DNA from: Ophiosphaerella korrae
Lineage: Eukaryota; Ascomycota; Dothideomycetes; Pleosporales; Phaeosphaeriaceae
Length of the DNA: 22,427 nt
Assembly (NCBI GenBank): GCA_028456385.1
Contig: JALNQF010000560.1
Coordinates: 1 to 22,427, forward strand
Direction: 5' to 3'
The translations under genes and the position numbers were made by a program. Position 1 is the stretch's first letter, and every line of letters starts with the position of its first letter. Below, one piece after another: positions 10,781 to 19,559 of this stretch. Below the pieces are notes generated by a model. It was not told the DNA's origin and did not search any database. It saw nothing but the letters and a program-made list of their open reading frames with translations.

Positions 10781-13700
10781 ATAACTAATAATTAATAGTA
10801 GAGCTACAAGAAACTTTATATTAAAAAAGTTTATAGAAATATAAAGAATATAGTATATAATAAAGAAATATCTTTAATAGCAAAGTATAATTAAAGGAAA
10901 ACTATTCTAGGAACTAATTAGGTTTAAAACAGCTCTCTCTACACTAGAACTAAAAGAGATAACAATTAAGAATATAGTTATAGATATAATAATAATTAAT
11001 AATAAATAAGATATAATACTAGGAATACTAAAGTTATAAATAACTAACCTATATATTAATTAGAGAATAGGAAAGATTAAATACTATAGGATAGATATAT
11101 TAAAGGCTAATATAAACACCTATAAAGGAGAATTCCTAGAAGAATACAAGAAAGAAGAGAAATAGCTTATAGAACCTAAAGACTACCTTCTAGAACATTA
11201 GCTATAAGACTTAGTAAAAGACCTAAAAAAAGATAATAACGTAGGATAGAGCCTAGTTTATAGAAAAATAGAAAAAGAATCTAAGATTAAATAAACGTTT
11301 ATTAAAAATACATAAAAGAAAAGATAGATACAAGAATCTAAGTTATTAGTAGTATATAGACTTATATTTATAGATAAAAAAGGAATAAGTAATAAAAGAC
11401 CCTACGTAGACTTTAGAAAAACTAACGTAATTATAAACAAGAACTAATATCCTTTACTATAAATAGATACAATATAGAATAGACTATAGAAAGTAAGAAT
11501 CTTTACAAAACTAGATATCTAGAATACTTACTACTAGATTAGAATTAAGAAAGACAATAAATAAAAAATAGCGTTTAGAATATAGTATAGACTATACAAA
11601 TACTTAGTTATACTTTTTAGCTTTATAAACGCACTAGTAGTATTCTAAGAAAGGATAAATATAGTACTAAGAGAGTACTTAGACGTATTTATATTTGTAT
11701 ACCTAGATAATATCCTTATATTCTTAGAAATAGAGGAAGAATACATATAATACGTATACAAAGTACTAGAAAAGCTAGTAGAAAGTAAACTATTTCTTAA
11801 GATAAGAAAATACAAATTCTATACAAAAGAAATAGATTTCTTTAGATTTATTATTAAACTAGGAAAAATTAAGATTAATTTAGAAAAGATTAATTTAATT
11901 AATAAATAGCTAATACTAAAAAACCTAAGAGAGGTATAATAATTTTATAGCTTAGCTAACTTTTATAGAAAGTTAATAGTAAAATAGTCTAAAGATATAG
12001 AACTAATAATAAGGCTTATAAAGAAAGATACGCAATTTAAATAAATAAAGGAGTATAATAAAGTATTTAACAAGATTAAAAAGAAATTTATAGAGAACCT
12101 AGTTATTAGAATATATAACCTAGACTTACTAGTAATAGTAAAAATAGACGTATCTAACTTAGTCTATAGAATAGTACTAATATAAGAAGACCTAAAGACT
12201 AAAAAAGAATATTTAGTTAAATACTTCTTTAAAAAGATAAAAACTATAGAACTTAAATACTTAATCTATAATAAAGAAATACTAGTAATCTACAAAGTAT
12301 TTAAATAATAGAGAGTATACCTATAAAGAGTAAGGTATTAGACAAAGGTCTATATAGACTACAAGAATCTAATAGGATTTATAATAAATAAAGAACTATC
12401 TTAATACTATATAAGATAGTAAGAGTTCCTATTAATATTTAACCTAGAAATTATATATATAAAAAGGAAAGACAACTAATTTATAGATGCCCTTAGTAGA
12501 AGACTAGACTTATAAGAAGAAGTAAGTTTAACTAGTATACTTCTAGTTAAGAATAAAGAAAGACACTTAGTCTTAAATATACTTAAAATAGCTACAATAC
12601 TTAAAAGAAAAAGTAGCGAGCTAGACAAATAGATTTAGAAGATAACACAAGAAATATCTAAAGAAATAAAGAAATTAGAGATCTAAGAAGGACTTATATA
12701 AGCGTATAGAAGAATATATATTCTAAAGAAGATCTAAAAAGAATTTATATAATAATTCTATAAATTACTAGTATATAGATACTAGGGAATTAATAAAACC
12801 CTTAACAAGTTACTAAAGGACTACTATATTCTAAAAGTAAGATAATTAGTAATAGAAGTACTATAAGATTATATAGAATATTAGAAAAACAAGTATAATA
12901 GATACGCACTATATAGGATACTATAACTAGTAAAAGTACTAGAATAACTATAGAGAGTTATTATAATAGACTTTATTACAAAACTACTTAAGTCTAAAGA
13001 CTTAATATTAAGAGTAGAATATAATAGAATCCTAATAATAGTAGATAAACTTATAAAGTATTTATACTTTAGACTATATAAAGAGAAGAGTAGGATAGAG
13101 GTTACTATATACTAGGTTCTAGGAACTATAATTAGTTAATATAGACTACTAGATAAGATTATTATAGATAAAGATATAAGATTTATATTAAAACTATAGA
13201 GAACAATAACAGCGTAATTAGGAATTAAATATACAATATTTACTATATATTATCTATAAATAAATAGATAGTTAGAAAGAGTAAATTAAATAGTAGAACA
13301 ATATTTAAAGTACTACCTTAACTACAACTAGAACAATTAGGTATAGTTATTACCTATAGCATAGTTATTATATAGCAGCGTAAAGAATATAGTAATAAGA
13401 GTATTATATTTCTTTATAAACTATAGATTTAATCCTAATATATATAGAATACTAAGATTAGAAATATCTTAGTTTCTAAGAAGAGAAAACTTTACTAATA
13501 GACTTAGAGATATATACAATTAACTAAGATAGGATATAGAATTCCTATATAATTATATAGTAAAATACTATAATAAGAAATATAAAGAGGGACCCTAATT
13601 TAGAAAAAGAGAAAAAGTATAGTTAGTTAGAAAAAATATTAAGAGTAAATACCTAAGTTTAAAGTTAGACTATATTAAGATAAGACTATATAAAATTAAA

Positions 13701-14003
13701 AAAGAAGTTACGCTAGTCTTATTTAAATTAAGACTACTAAATAAAATAAGGATATACCTAACCTTTTATAGAGTACTACTTAAGATAGTACTATAAAACG
13801 TAGAACTACTAGTATATAAAGTAGATATATATAGAGAATAAGAAGAATAAGAAGTTAAAGAAATCCTAGTATACTAGTTCTATAATAGTAGAAACTACTA
13901 CCTAGTAAAATAGATAAGTATAAATAAAAAAGGGAAACTATAAGAAGAAATATAAGAACTAGAAGATAACCTTAACTACTTTAAGAAACTAGAGGAGTTC
14001 TAA
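10781..14003 (+). pseudogene. pol remnant: protease, reverse transcriptase, RNase H, integrase, chromodomain
   Basis: The polyprotein copies the RNA into DNA and integrates it. The protease active site D-S-G-A lies at 10794-10805 (now N-S-R-A), and the downstream I-L-G motif with an N-W end lies at about 11010-11060. Reverse transcriptase has its L-D-x-x-x-x-Y block near 11505 and the catalytic Y-L-D-D at 11700-11711, whose second Asp is now Asn (GAT to AAT). Integrase shows an H-H-C-C zinc domain (His near 12755-12775, Cys near 12885-12905) and a catalytic-type Asp in I-D-F at 12969-12971. After a basic region, 13850-14000 reads as a chromodomain: an E-I-L start, a Y-L-V-K-W core and a W/L-rich end. 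Frame order is typical of Ty3/gypsy chromoviruses. At least ten stops per domain show it is dead. Confidence 0.88.
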
Positions 14004-14370
14004 AGTTAAAACCCTCTAGAATACCTAGTAGTAAATTAAGAGGAATAGCATTATTAATAATAGATAGAGAGGTATTAGACTTACCTAGCGTAATAGGAAC
14101 TAGAGTAGCCTCTACTATATCCTTAAAATCAAGCTTAGACTCTAGAAGAATAGACTACTTAATAGACTTCTTATTATTTAAGGCCTTCGTCTTACAAAGA
14201 CAAGATAAATAGGCCTAGTTATTAGATAACTATATCTAATTATTAAGAAACTAAGACTAATACTCCTCTAGCGTATGACAAGAGATTTTATAGAGTTACT
14301 TACGCTCTTTTTTAGCCTCTATAATCTATAATAATAGTTTTTCTTAAGCGTAGTTAATAGCTCTCCTTAT
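13981..14370 (-). pseudogene. Antisense reading frame in the 3' region of the gypsy element
   Basis: On the minus strand a frame of about 130 codons ends at a TAA at 13981-13983 and may start at an ATA (a RIP form of ATG) at 14368-14370. Its nine internal stops are all TAA or TAG, as expected from CAA/CAG/TGG, and all lie in the first 75 codons or so; the last 57 codons are fully open, which is exceptional in this window. It has a Lys/Glu-rich start (likely helical), a Cys-containing middle (C-H near 14276, L-C-K near 14187) and a hydrophobic end. It overlaps the end of pol tail to tail by about 20 bp. I do not recognise the family. It might be an accessory gene of the element transcribed from the opposite strand, or a captured host fragment. 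Confidence 0.45.
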
Positions 14371-14698
14371 TAAATATAAGTATAGACGCGTAAGTAAGTA
14401 TTATTAACTTACACTCTACTATAGACACACTAAATAAGTTATAAGATAAATAGGTATTAGTATAAATACACGCCTTATTGGCTTTACTATATTTTAATAA
14501 AAGGTAAACTAATAAAAGGTTTATAGATTTATAATAAGAATAAGGAAATATTATAATACTATAGCGTAATACACAATCTACTAGTTAAATACAATAAAGA
14601 GTAGATTCTATAGGTATAAAAGAAGATAAAGAACTCTATATTAATAAAGAAACTAAGTTAATAATACTAACTCTAGGATAAACAAACTAGAACCTACC
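14371..14698. other. 3' untranslated region of the gypsy element
   Basis: Between the antisense frame and the purine tract. Composition is less RIP-saturated than in pol (it keeps GTGTG-type and CpG bases near 14385-14480). It would be the expected place for a promoter of the antisense frame, but I see no convincing box. Confidence 0.4.
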
Positions 14699-14713
14699 TA
14701 AAAGAAGAGATAG
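14699..14713 (+). other. Polypurine tract candidate
   Basis: The purine-rich run AAAAGAAGAGATAG, with one T, abuts the 3' LTR start at 14714, where plus-strand DNA synthesis of an LTR element is primed. Confidence 0.6.
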
Positions 14714-15161
14714 TATTATAGAGGTAACAAGAGAAATTAAGCTAGAACTAATTAGTCCTAACTTAGGTGCTAACAACATATAGGACGAGCAAGGTAATAA
14801 CCTTAATTAGGAAACTACTTATAATTAGGATATATAGGTAATCCCTTAATCTATTAAGTGTATAGATAGAAAACGATTATAGATTAATAGATTAGTAATC
14901 TATAATCTATAGTTGCTAAGAATAGATACAAGTAATAGATTATAGATTAGTAGGAATATATAAATAGTAAGACTATATATTATTAAGATAGTATTAGCAA
15001 TTTAATTATTAACTACAAGCGATAATACTAAGATAGTTGTAAAATATCTCTTATTTATTTATAGCCTATTATAGATTACTACACGAGCTTTTATTATTAT
15101 ATCCTAATCTACTAATAACTAGAAAGGCTACTAGGAAGTTAACCTTAGTAAGTATATTACA
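14714..15161 (+). repeat. 3' LTR of the gypsy element
   Basis: 448 bp, nearly identical to 8063-8509. Differences I can see are mostly transitions (for example CGCATA against CATATA, and CAAGTAGG against CGAGCAAGG early in the LTR), consistent with separate RIP of two once-identical copies. Near the end CCTATTACA of the 5' LTR reads TATATTACA here. It contains the same inverted-repeat cluster (14880-14951) and TATA candidate (14956-14966). Confidence 0.9.
14956..14966 (+). promoter_or_regulatory. TATA-box candidate in 3' LTR
   Basis: ATATATAAATA, identical to 8305-8315 in the 5' LTR, at the same offset. Transcription from here would run rightward out of the element into copia C. Confidence 0.4.
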
Positions 15162-15195
15162 ATATAGTAAACCTATATATATAGTAAACCTATAG
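15162..15195. repeat. 17-bp tandem duplication at the 3' LTR edge
   Basis: Two head-to-tail copies of a 17-bp unit (ATATAGTAAACCTATAT, then the same with a final G) begin at the first base after the 3' LTR. The first four bases match the ATAT before the 5' LTR. Confidence 0.8.
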
Positions 15196-16591
15196 AGTAC
15201 GTTAATATTTATTAAGCTTATATATATATACCTATATATAATCTAGTATCTACTAGCTAGAATACTAAATAAGTTTAGCTAGTACTTTAGTCTATAATCT
15301 TATCTAGTAATATCTAGTTAAGTAAGATAACTTAGCTTCTTTAAATAACTTACTTATTAGATAGCTTTTTAGGTTTATTTAGTATAAAGGTAGTAATAGA
15401 AGTTAATTATAGTAAAGCTTTAGTCTTTTTATAAGTATCTTTTTTATCTTAGCTTTATCTATAAGCTCTCTTTAATATTTTCTAAAATTACCTACTTAAG
15501 TACTAGCTATAAAAGCTACTATTTATAGTATAGTTTTAAATAAGCTATAGTTATTATATACTATTAACTTTAGTTAATCTCTAGTTATTAAATAAGCTAG
15601 TAGTACTACTAGAAGTAAAGATAGTAGAAGAGTTAGATAGTAGTCTATAATCTTTCTTCTATAGTAGTACCTAGGTAGATTTTCTTTATTATTTATAAAT
15701 ATATCTAACTTTGTATTATTTTTATAGAAGGACTTTGTTTCTAGCTTATATACTAGTACTAAGAGCTTAATTGTTTTAATATAAGTTGTAATCTTTTCTT
15801 GTATTTAATATATAAAGTTATTTATTTAATCTACTATTTTACTAATAAAGATTATTTACTTATTAAAAATTATATCCTATATACTTATTACTTTAGCTAG
15901 TAATAGTACCTAGATCTAGTATATATTTATTAACTAGTATCTTATAAGGTAGCTAATCTATACTTTTAGATCTAAACGTTATAGCTTTAACTTACTATAA
16001 TATATATTATTAGTTATCGCAAAAGCTTTATACCTATATAATTTTAAGTAGGTAAAGTTTAGCTTTCTTATTAATACTATTATTCTTTAATTTTTAGTAA
16101 CTTTTATAAAGAATACTTTATATAGTATATTCTAGTTATTTAAGTAACTTAGTATTAAATTATATAGGTAGACTCTAGCCTATATAATTTTAGGCTAATA
16201 TTTTTATAGAAAATTTGCGTTAAGTTATATAGTACGTAATTTTTCTTTCTTAATTCTTCTAGCGCGCTTAGCTCTTCTATTTTAGGCTTAAGTATTTAGT
16301 ACTAAAGGTTTAATAATAATACCTTTTAAGTTTAACTAGTACTACACCTCTTGTTTTATTATTATAATCTTGTTATTAGCTTTAATTATTTTAACTAAGA
16401 TACTATCCTAATACTTTAAGAAGAGGATTAGGTTTAAGAGTACCTTAATAATTAATTTAGCTAGCTAGTTATTAGTAAAGTAGAAGTCTTACTATAGCTT
16501 TAAATACTTATTAGTAATAAGTATCTAGCTTTTCTTTTTTGTAACGCTTTATACTTTATATAAATAGAAGTTAATAGAAAGTCTCTCTCTT
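15196..16591 (-). pseudogene. Ty1/copia integrase C-terminal part and linker, copia C
   Basis: One minus-strand frame from about 16130 down to 15650 is unusually readable. It matches the region that follows the copia integrase core: a G-C-R/K-A-x stretch near 16010, then a K-L-x-P-x-x-x-x-x-Y-L-V-x-Y block near 15950, an N-I-Y-x-I-W block near 15920 and an R-D-V-I-F-N block near 15875. At 16150-16300 a stretch resembles the end of the integrase core (R-A-L-type helix followed by an L-x-P/K-x-L-Y-R stretch). The part below 15650 should lead to reverse transcriptase but is too decayed to read, and the element is then interrupted at 15162 by the gypsy insertion. Stops fall mainly at former Gln or Trp codons. 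Confidence 0.7.
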
Positions 16592-16596
16592 AGCTC
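16592..16596. repeat. Target-site duplication (left copy) of the solo LTR
   Basis: AGCTC directly precedes the TG of the solo LTR and is repeated exactly at 16989-16993 after its CA. Five bases is the normal Ty3/gypsy target duplication. Confidence 0.85.
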
Positions 16597-16988
16597 TGTA
16601 ACGGGGTCGCCTGCGTCGACTTGCAAGGGACCTGTTAGGGGTGTTAGTGAATTGAGAGTTGATAACAAAAGCTCGTGTTGTGATCAAGCAATAGGCTGTG
16701 AACAATAGAAAGATTTCTCGCGATGTCAATGTATTGTCGCTCGTGGTCAATGATTGAATTGCCGATGCCATCCTAATGATGCACATCCTATCTGCCTATA
16801 TACCTATGTATCTTGGCTGGCTTCGCGACTTCGTGAACGCCAAGATCGCGAATTCACGAATTCGTCACGTGTCCCTATTGTGATTGGCTTCCCAATTAAG
16901 CTCATTATCCTATAGGTCATATGTGTTGTCAACTCCGTTAGTAGGACTAATTAGCTCTATATAATTTTCTCTTGTTACAGTCGTAACA
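16597..16988 (-). mobile_element. Undecayed solo LTR of a gypsy family related to 8063-15161
   Basis: A 392-bp island with normal CpA, TpG and CpG content inside fully RIP-mutated DNA. In its own sense (minus) it starts TGTTACGACTGTAACAAGAG and ends CCCCGTTACA, and it is flanked by perfect AGCTC duplications. Blocks shared in order with the LTRs at 8063-8509 and 14714-15161 are the GTAACAAGAG start, CTAATTAGTCCTA, GACAACACATA, ATTAGGAT..GCAATTCAA, a TTCACAGCCTATT block, ACGAGCTTTT and the GTTACA end. The middle differs and is built of GC-rich inverted repeats. No internal region is attached, so it is the product of LTR-LTR recombination. It interrupts the integrase region of copia C. The 71-codon frame on its minus strand (16571-16786) crosses the LTR edge and is not a gene. 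Confidence 0.92.
16796..16802 (-). promoter_or_regulatory. TATA-box candidate in the solo LTR
   Basis: GGTATATAGG on the minus strand, upstream of the GGATGTGCATCATTAGGATGG block that aligns with the region after the TATA box of the mutated LTRs. Because this copy is not RIP-mutated, its TATATA is unlikely to be an artefact. If active it would transcribe leftward into copia C. Confidence 0.5.
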
Positions 16989-16990
16989 AG
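16971..16990. repeat. Inverted repeat at the 5' end of the solo LTR
   Basis: CTTGTTAC and GTAACAAG, eight bases each, face each other across AGTC. One arm is the LTR's internal GTAACAAG block; the other comprises the LTR terminus plus two bases of the target duplication. It could give the false impression that the LTR ends at 16979; the flanking AGCTC repeats favour 16988. Confidence 0.75.
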
Positions 16991-16993
16991 CTC
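16989..16993. repeat. Target-site duplication (right copy) of the solo LTR
   Basis: AGCTC, identical to 16592-16596. Removing the LTR and one copy rejoins minus-strand copia sequence of the same composition on both sides. Confidence 0.85.
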
Positions 16994-17900
16994 TTTATAA
17001 CTAATTTTTAGTATATAGCTAAGTTACTACTTTATCTTAGCTTTACTATATACGTTATACTAGACTCTAAATACTTCTTTTATATATACCCCCAAAACTT
17101 ACTAGATAAGATATTTAATTATAGCTAGTCTAAGATAGCTAAGTCTCTTATACTATAGTAGTACTAGTACTCTAGTAGTTTAAAGCTTATTAGTATTATA
17201 TACTACTTAGTGCTATAGATTATATAATAGATAATACTTAAGTACCTATTAACTATAAATCTTAGTAAGCTCTCTAATTATTTATCTATTAGGCTTGTTT
17301 AGAGTTATTAGTTTAGATTAAGTATTTTACTATATTCTTTTCTACTAAAGTAGTTAGAAAGAGACTAGGTTATATAAAATATCTAGGTATATAGCTATAT
17401 TATATAGAGTAAGTTTTCTTTCTCTTAATTAGCTTTTTAGCGTAATAGTAATTAATCTATATCCTTTTATTTATATTTTAGACTTACCTACCTATATATA
17501 AATATTAGGTATTAGTAAGTAATAGTTAGATACTTAAGTAGGATTATTTTAATATAGTAAGTTAAGCTAATATTTAAGATAAAAGAGTTTTAAAGTAAAT
17601 AGCTATAGAAGCTTATATTAGTAAAGATACTTTTAATCTCTAATATTTACTAGCTTTCTAGTTAATCTTCTTCTTCTATAAAACCTAGAGTTAGTAATTT
17701 CTTTATCTAGGGTTTAGACTATCCTCTAATTAGCCCTTATAACGTAGTATTATTTTTACGTTTATAATTAATAAGTCCTTATATAATCTTATTTAGGTAC
17801 TAATTCTCTTGTACTTTATCTAGATTAATATAATAGTATTTTTTTTAGAGACTAGTATCTTCTATAAGTAGAGTATTATACTTTTTCTATAGTAGTAGTC
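16994..17900 (-). pseudogene. Copia C protease and N-terminal integrase region
   Basis: Minus-strand frames are partly readable. Around 17420-17560 a stretch resembles the part of copia protease after the active site (a G-K-x-x-I-x-I-K-G-Y-G-x-I-T-I like pattern, then a turn and further hydrophobic strands). Position supports this: the gag-like region lies above and the integrase C-terminal part lies below. A run of five C bases at 17090-17094 has kept its form. I could not find the active-site D-x-G or the zinc domain, so the family call leans on the neighbouring 15650-16130 trace. Confidence 0.45.
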
Positions 17901-18930
17901 TCTTTAGACTTTTTTCTATAAGTATAGTTACTACGTTTCTAGGCTTTTCTCTTTAAACCTAACTTTTTTTAAGTAAGTTAACTAGTATTATACTCTAGTC
18001 TTTAAGGTTTCTCTAGGTAATATACGCTTTCTATAAGAGAAGTATCTCTAGTCTTACTTTAAGTAAATTTACTACTATTAGTAAAGTATAATAAAGTACT
18101 ATTTACTATAAAAGTAACTTTTTTCTTTTTAAGAAGATATACTATTATTATATATTCTTAGAAGTATATTATTATTTCTTTCTAGGTTATATACTTATTA
18201 AAGTATCTATTATCTTTAAAATTAATTAACTATATAAGTATAGCTTTATTAATAGTTAAGAGAAAATCTTTAGTTACTACTTTACGATTTAAAACTTCTA
18301 TAATTTAATAAGTTTTAGCGTCTATAGTAGCTTAGTTATACTTAGCTATTTAAGTACTTTAATTTAAAGTATTCTTTATTAGTTTAAGTAAACTAATATA
18401 ACACTTATAAGTATACTCTCTTTCTATCTACTTATTAATCCTAACTATTTATTTAAGGTTAGTATATAATTATCTTATTAATTAATTTAGTAAGTAGTAT
18501 ATATATAGTAGATATAGTAAGACTAACAACTAGATAAATACTATAATATACTATAGGCTTATTTATTCCTTATTATATATATATTAATTAATTTAGTATT
18601 ACTTAGAAAAAGTTTTATAGTACTTAAGATCCTTATTAAAAGCTTTAAGACCTACTATAAAAGTTTAACTAAAGCGGTAGTTTTTTAATATTATTAGCTA
18701 AAGTATAATTAGTAAGTACTAAAAGATTAATAAGTTCTAGTATATTTATAAGCTCTAGAGAAGAGGCTAAGTTAATTTAGTTTAAGATTTTATATATAAC
18801 GTATCTTAACTATAGCTAAGTTAGCTAAGTAGTATAGTCTATATTAGTTCTTAACGTTATAGTTAGATTATATTAGGTAATACTAGCTATCTTAGTGTAG
18901 CCTTAAGCTATAAGAAAGTAAGAGATATAT
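17901..18930 (-). pseudogene. Hydrophilic gag-like frame of copia C
   Basis: A single minus-strand frame can be followed for about 330 codons. Its many stops sit at likely Gln/Trp/Arg positions, and the protein between them is rich in Lys, Arg, Glu, Thr and Ser with few hydrophobic runs, as in a gag or a disordered nucleocapsid. It has no recognisable zinc knuckle. It lies upstream of the protease-like trace on the same strand. It could also be an unrelated host gene fragment. Confidence 0.4.
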
Positions 18931-19031
18931 ACTTTTTTAAGTATATGTAATTAACGCTAAGTATAGTACTCTACTTAATACTTAGTTTAATTAAGAGTTA
19001 CTAGAAAGCTACTAGAAAGTAAAAAACTTAC

Positions 19032-19093
19032 ACTTTTTACTAATACGCGTAAAGCTACTATAGAGTAAGAGATTAGTACTTTTTACTAATACG
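19032..19093. repeat. 16-bp direct repeat pair
   Basis: ACTTTTTACTAATACG occurs at 19032-19047 and again at 19078-19093, 46 bp apart. It may be part of LTR enhancer-type repeats. Confidence 0.75.
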
Positions 19094-19211
19094 TATATAG
19101 TACTTAGCTTAATACTATTATAATACAAAGTAGTAGGTAAGCTATTATATTATACGCGATTAGGCTAGGTAATACAGCGTAGTAAGACACGTAACTATTT
19201 AGTAGTAAATA

Positions 19212-19295
19212 CTCTAGAGCAAACGCTCTAGAGTAAATACTCTAGAATAAGCGCTCTAGAGTAAACGCTCTAGAGTAAGCGCTTAGGAATAAACG
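19212..19295. repeat. 14-bp minisatellite, six units
   Basis: Six in-phase 14-bp units with consensus CTCTAGAGTAAACG start at 19212, 19226, 19240, 19254, 19268 and 19282; a partial seventh follows. Each of most units contains the palindrome CTCTAGAG. Units differ mostly by transitions (GTAAACG, GCAAACG, GTAAGCG, GTAAATA), as RIP or drift would produce. Confidence 0.88.
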
Positions 19296-19559
19296 CTAGA
19301 TAGTAAGTATATAGGAACGTTAATAGACCTTTATAGACTATTGTATTTAATCTCTTCTTTACTTCTTATCCTAATAAGGTATTATAACTAATACTTTAAT
19401 TAGATTCTTATCTACCTATTAATACTTATATACCTTGTAATACCCTAATAAGAGGTAACTATTAATTAAGTTAAGTAACTATCTTATTTATTAACCTCGC
19501 CTATTTTATAGAAGCCTACTTACTTTTATTACCTTTACCTAGTTCTAAGGTCTTAATAT

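Larger units (their letters stand above)
8063..15161 (+). mobile_element. Full-length RIP-inactivated Ty3/gypsy (chromovirus-type) LTR retrotransposon
   Basis: The element is about 7.1 kb, bounded by two directly repeated LTRs (8063-8509 and 14714-15161) that are highly similar and differ mainly by transitions. Internal order on the plus strand is gag with two zinc knuckles, protease, reverse transcriptase, integrase, chromodomain-like tail, then an antisense frame, a purine tract and the 3' LTR. Protease-RT-integrase order defines Ty3/gypsy. The LTR ends read TATTAT and ATTACA, which RIP explains from TGTTAC and GTTACA, the ends seen in the undecayed solo LTR at 16597-16988. A 4-bp ATAT flanks both ends (8059-8062 and 15162-15165), a weak target duplication in such AT-rich DNA. 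The element lies within minus-strand copia sequence. Every coding domain is broken by stops, so it cannot be autonomous. Confidence 0.9.
18931..19559. other. Non-coding leader/LTR-like stretch before the second gypsy element
   Basis: Strand bias changes here from minus-coding to plus-coding. The stretch holds a direct repeat (19032-19047 and 19078-19093) and a 14-bp minisatellite (19212-19295), and keeps more CpG than its surroundings (for example 19151-19190). By position it should include the 5' LTR and leader of the gypsy element to the right, but the matching 3' LTR is outside the window, so its limits cannot be set. Confidence 0.4.

Noticed and set aside
16571..16786. 71-codon minus-strand open frame
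   Set aside because: It lies inside the solo LTR and crosses its edge into RIP-mutated flank. It is open only because the LTR is not mutated; it has no recognisable domain and no expected gene at this LTR position.
16597..16979. Solo LTR ending at 16979 with TGTAAC/GTTACA inverted termini
   Set aside because: These termini are perfectly inverted, but the flanks do not match. Ending at 16988 gives TG...CA ends and an exact 5-bp AGCTC duplication, and aligns with the start of the two decayed LTRs.
19212..19295. CRISPR-like array
   Set aside because: Units of 14 bp are directly contiguous with no spacers, and the context is a fungal retrotransposon.
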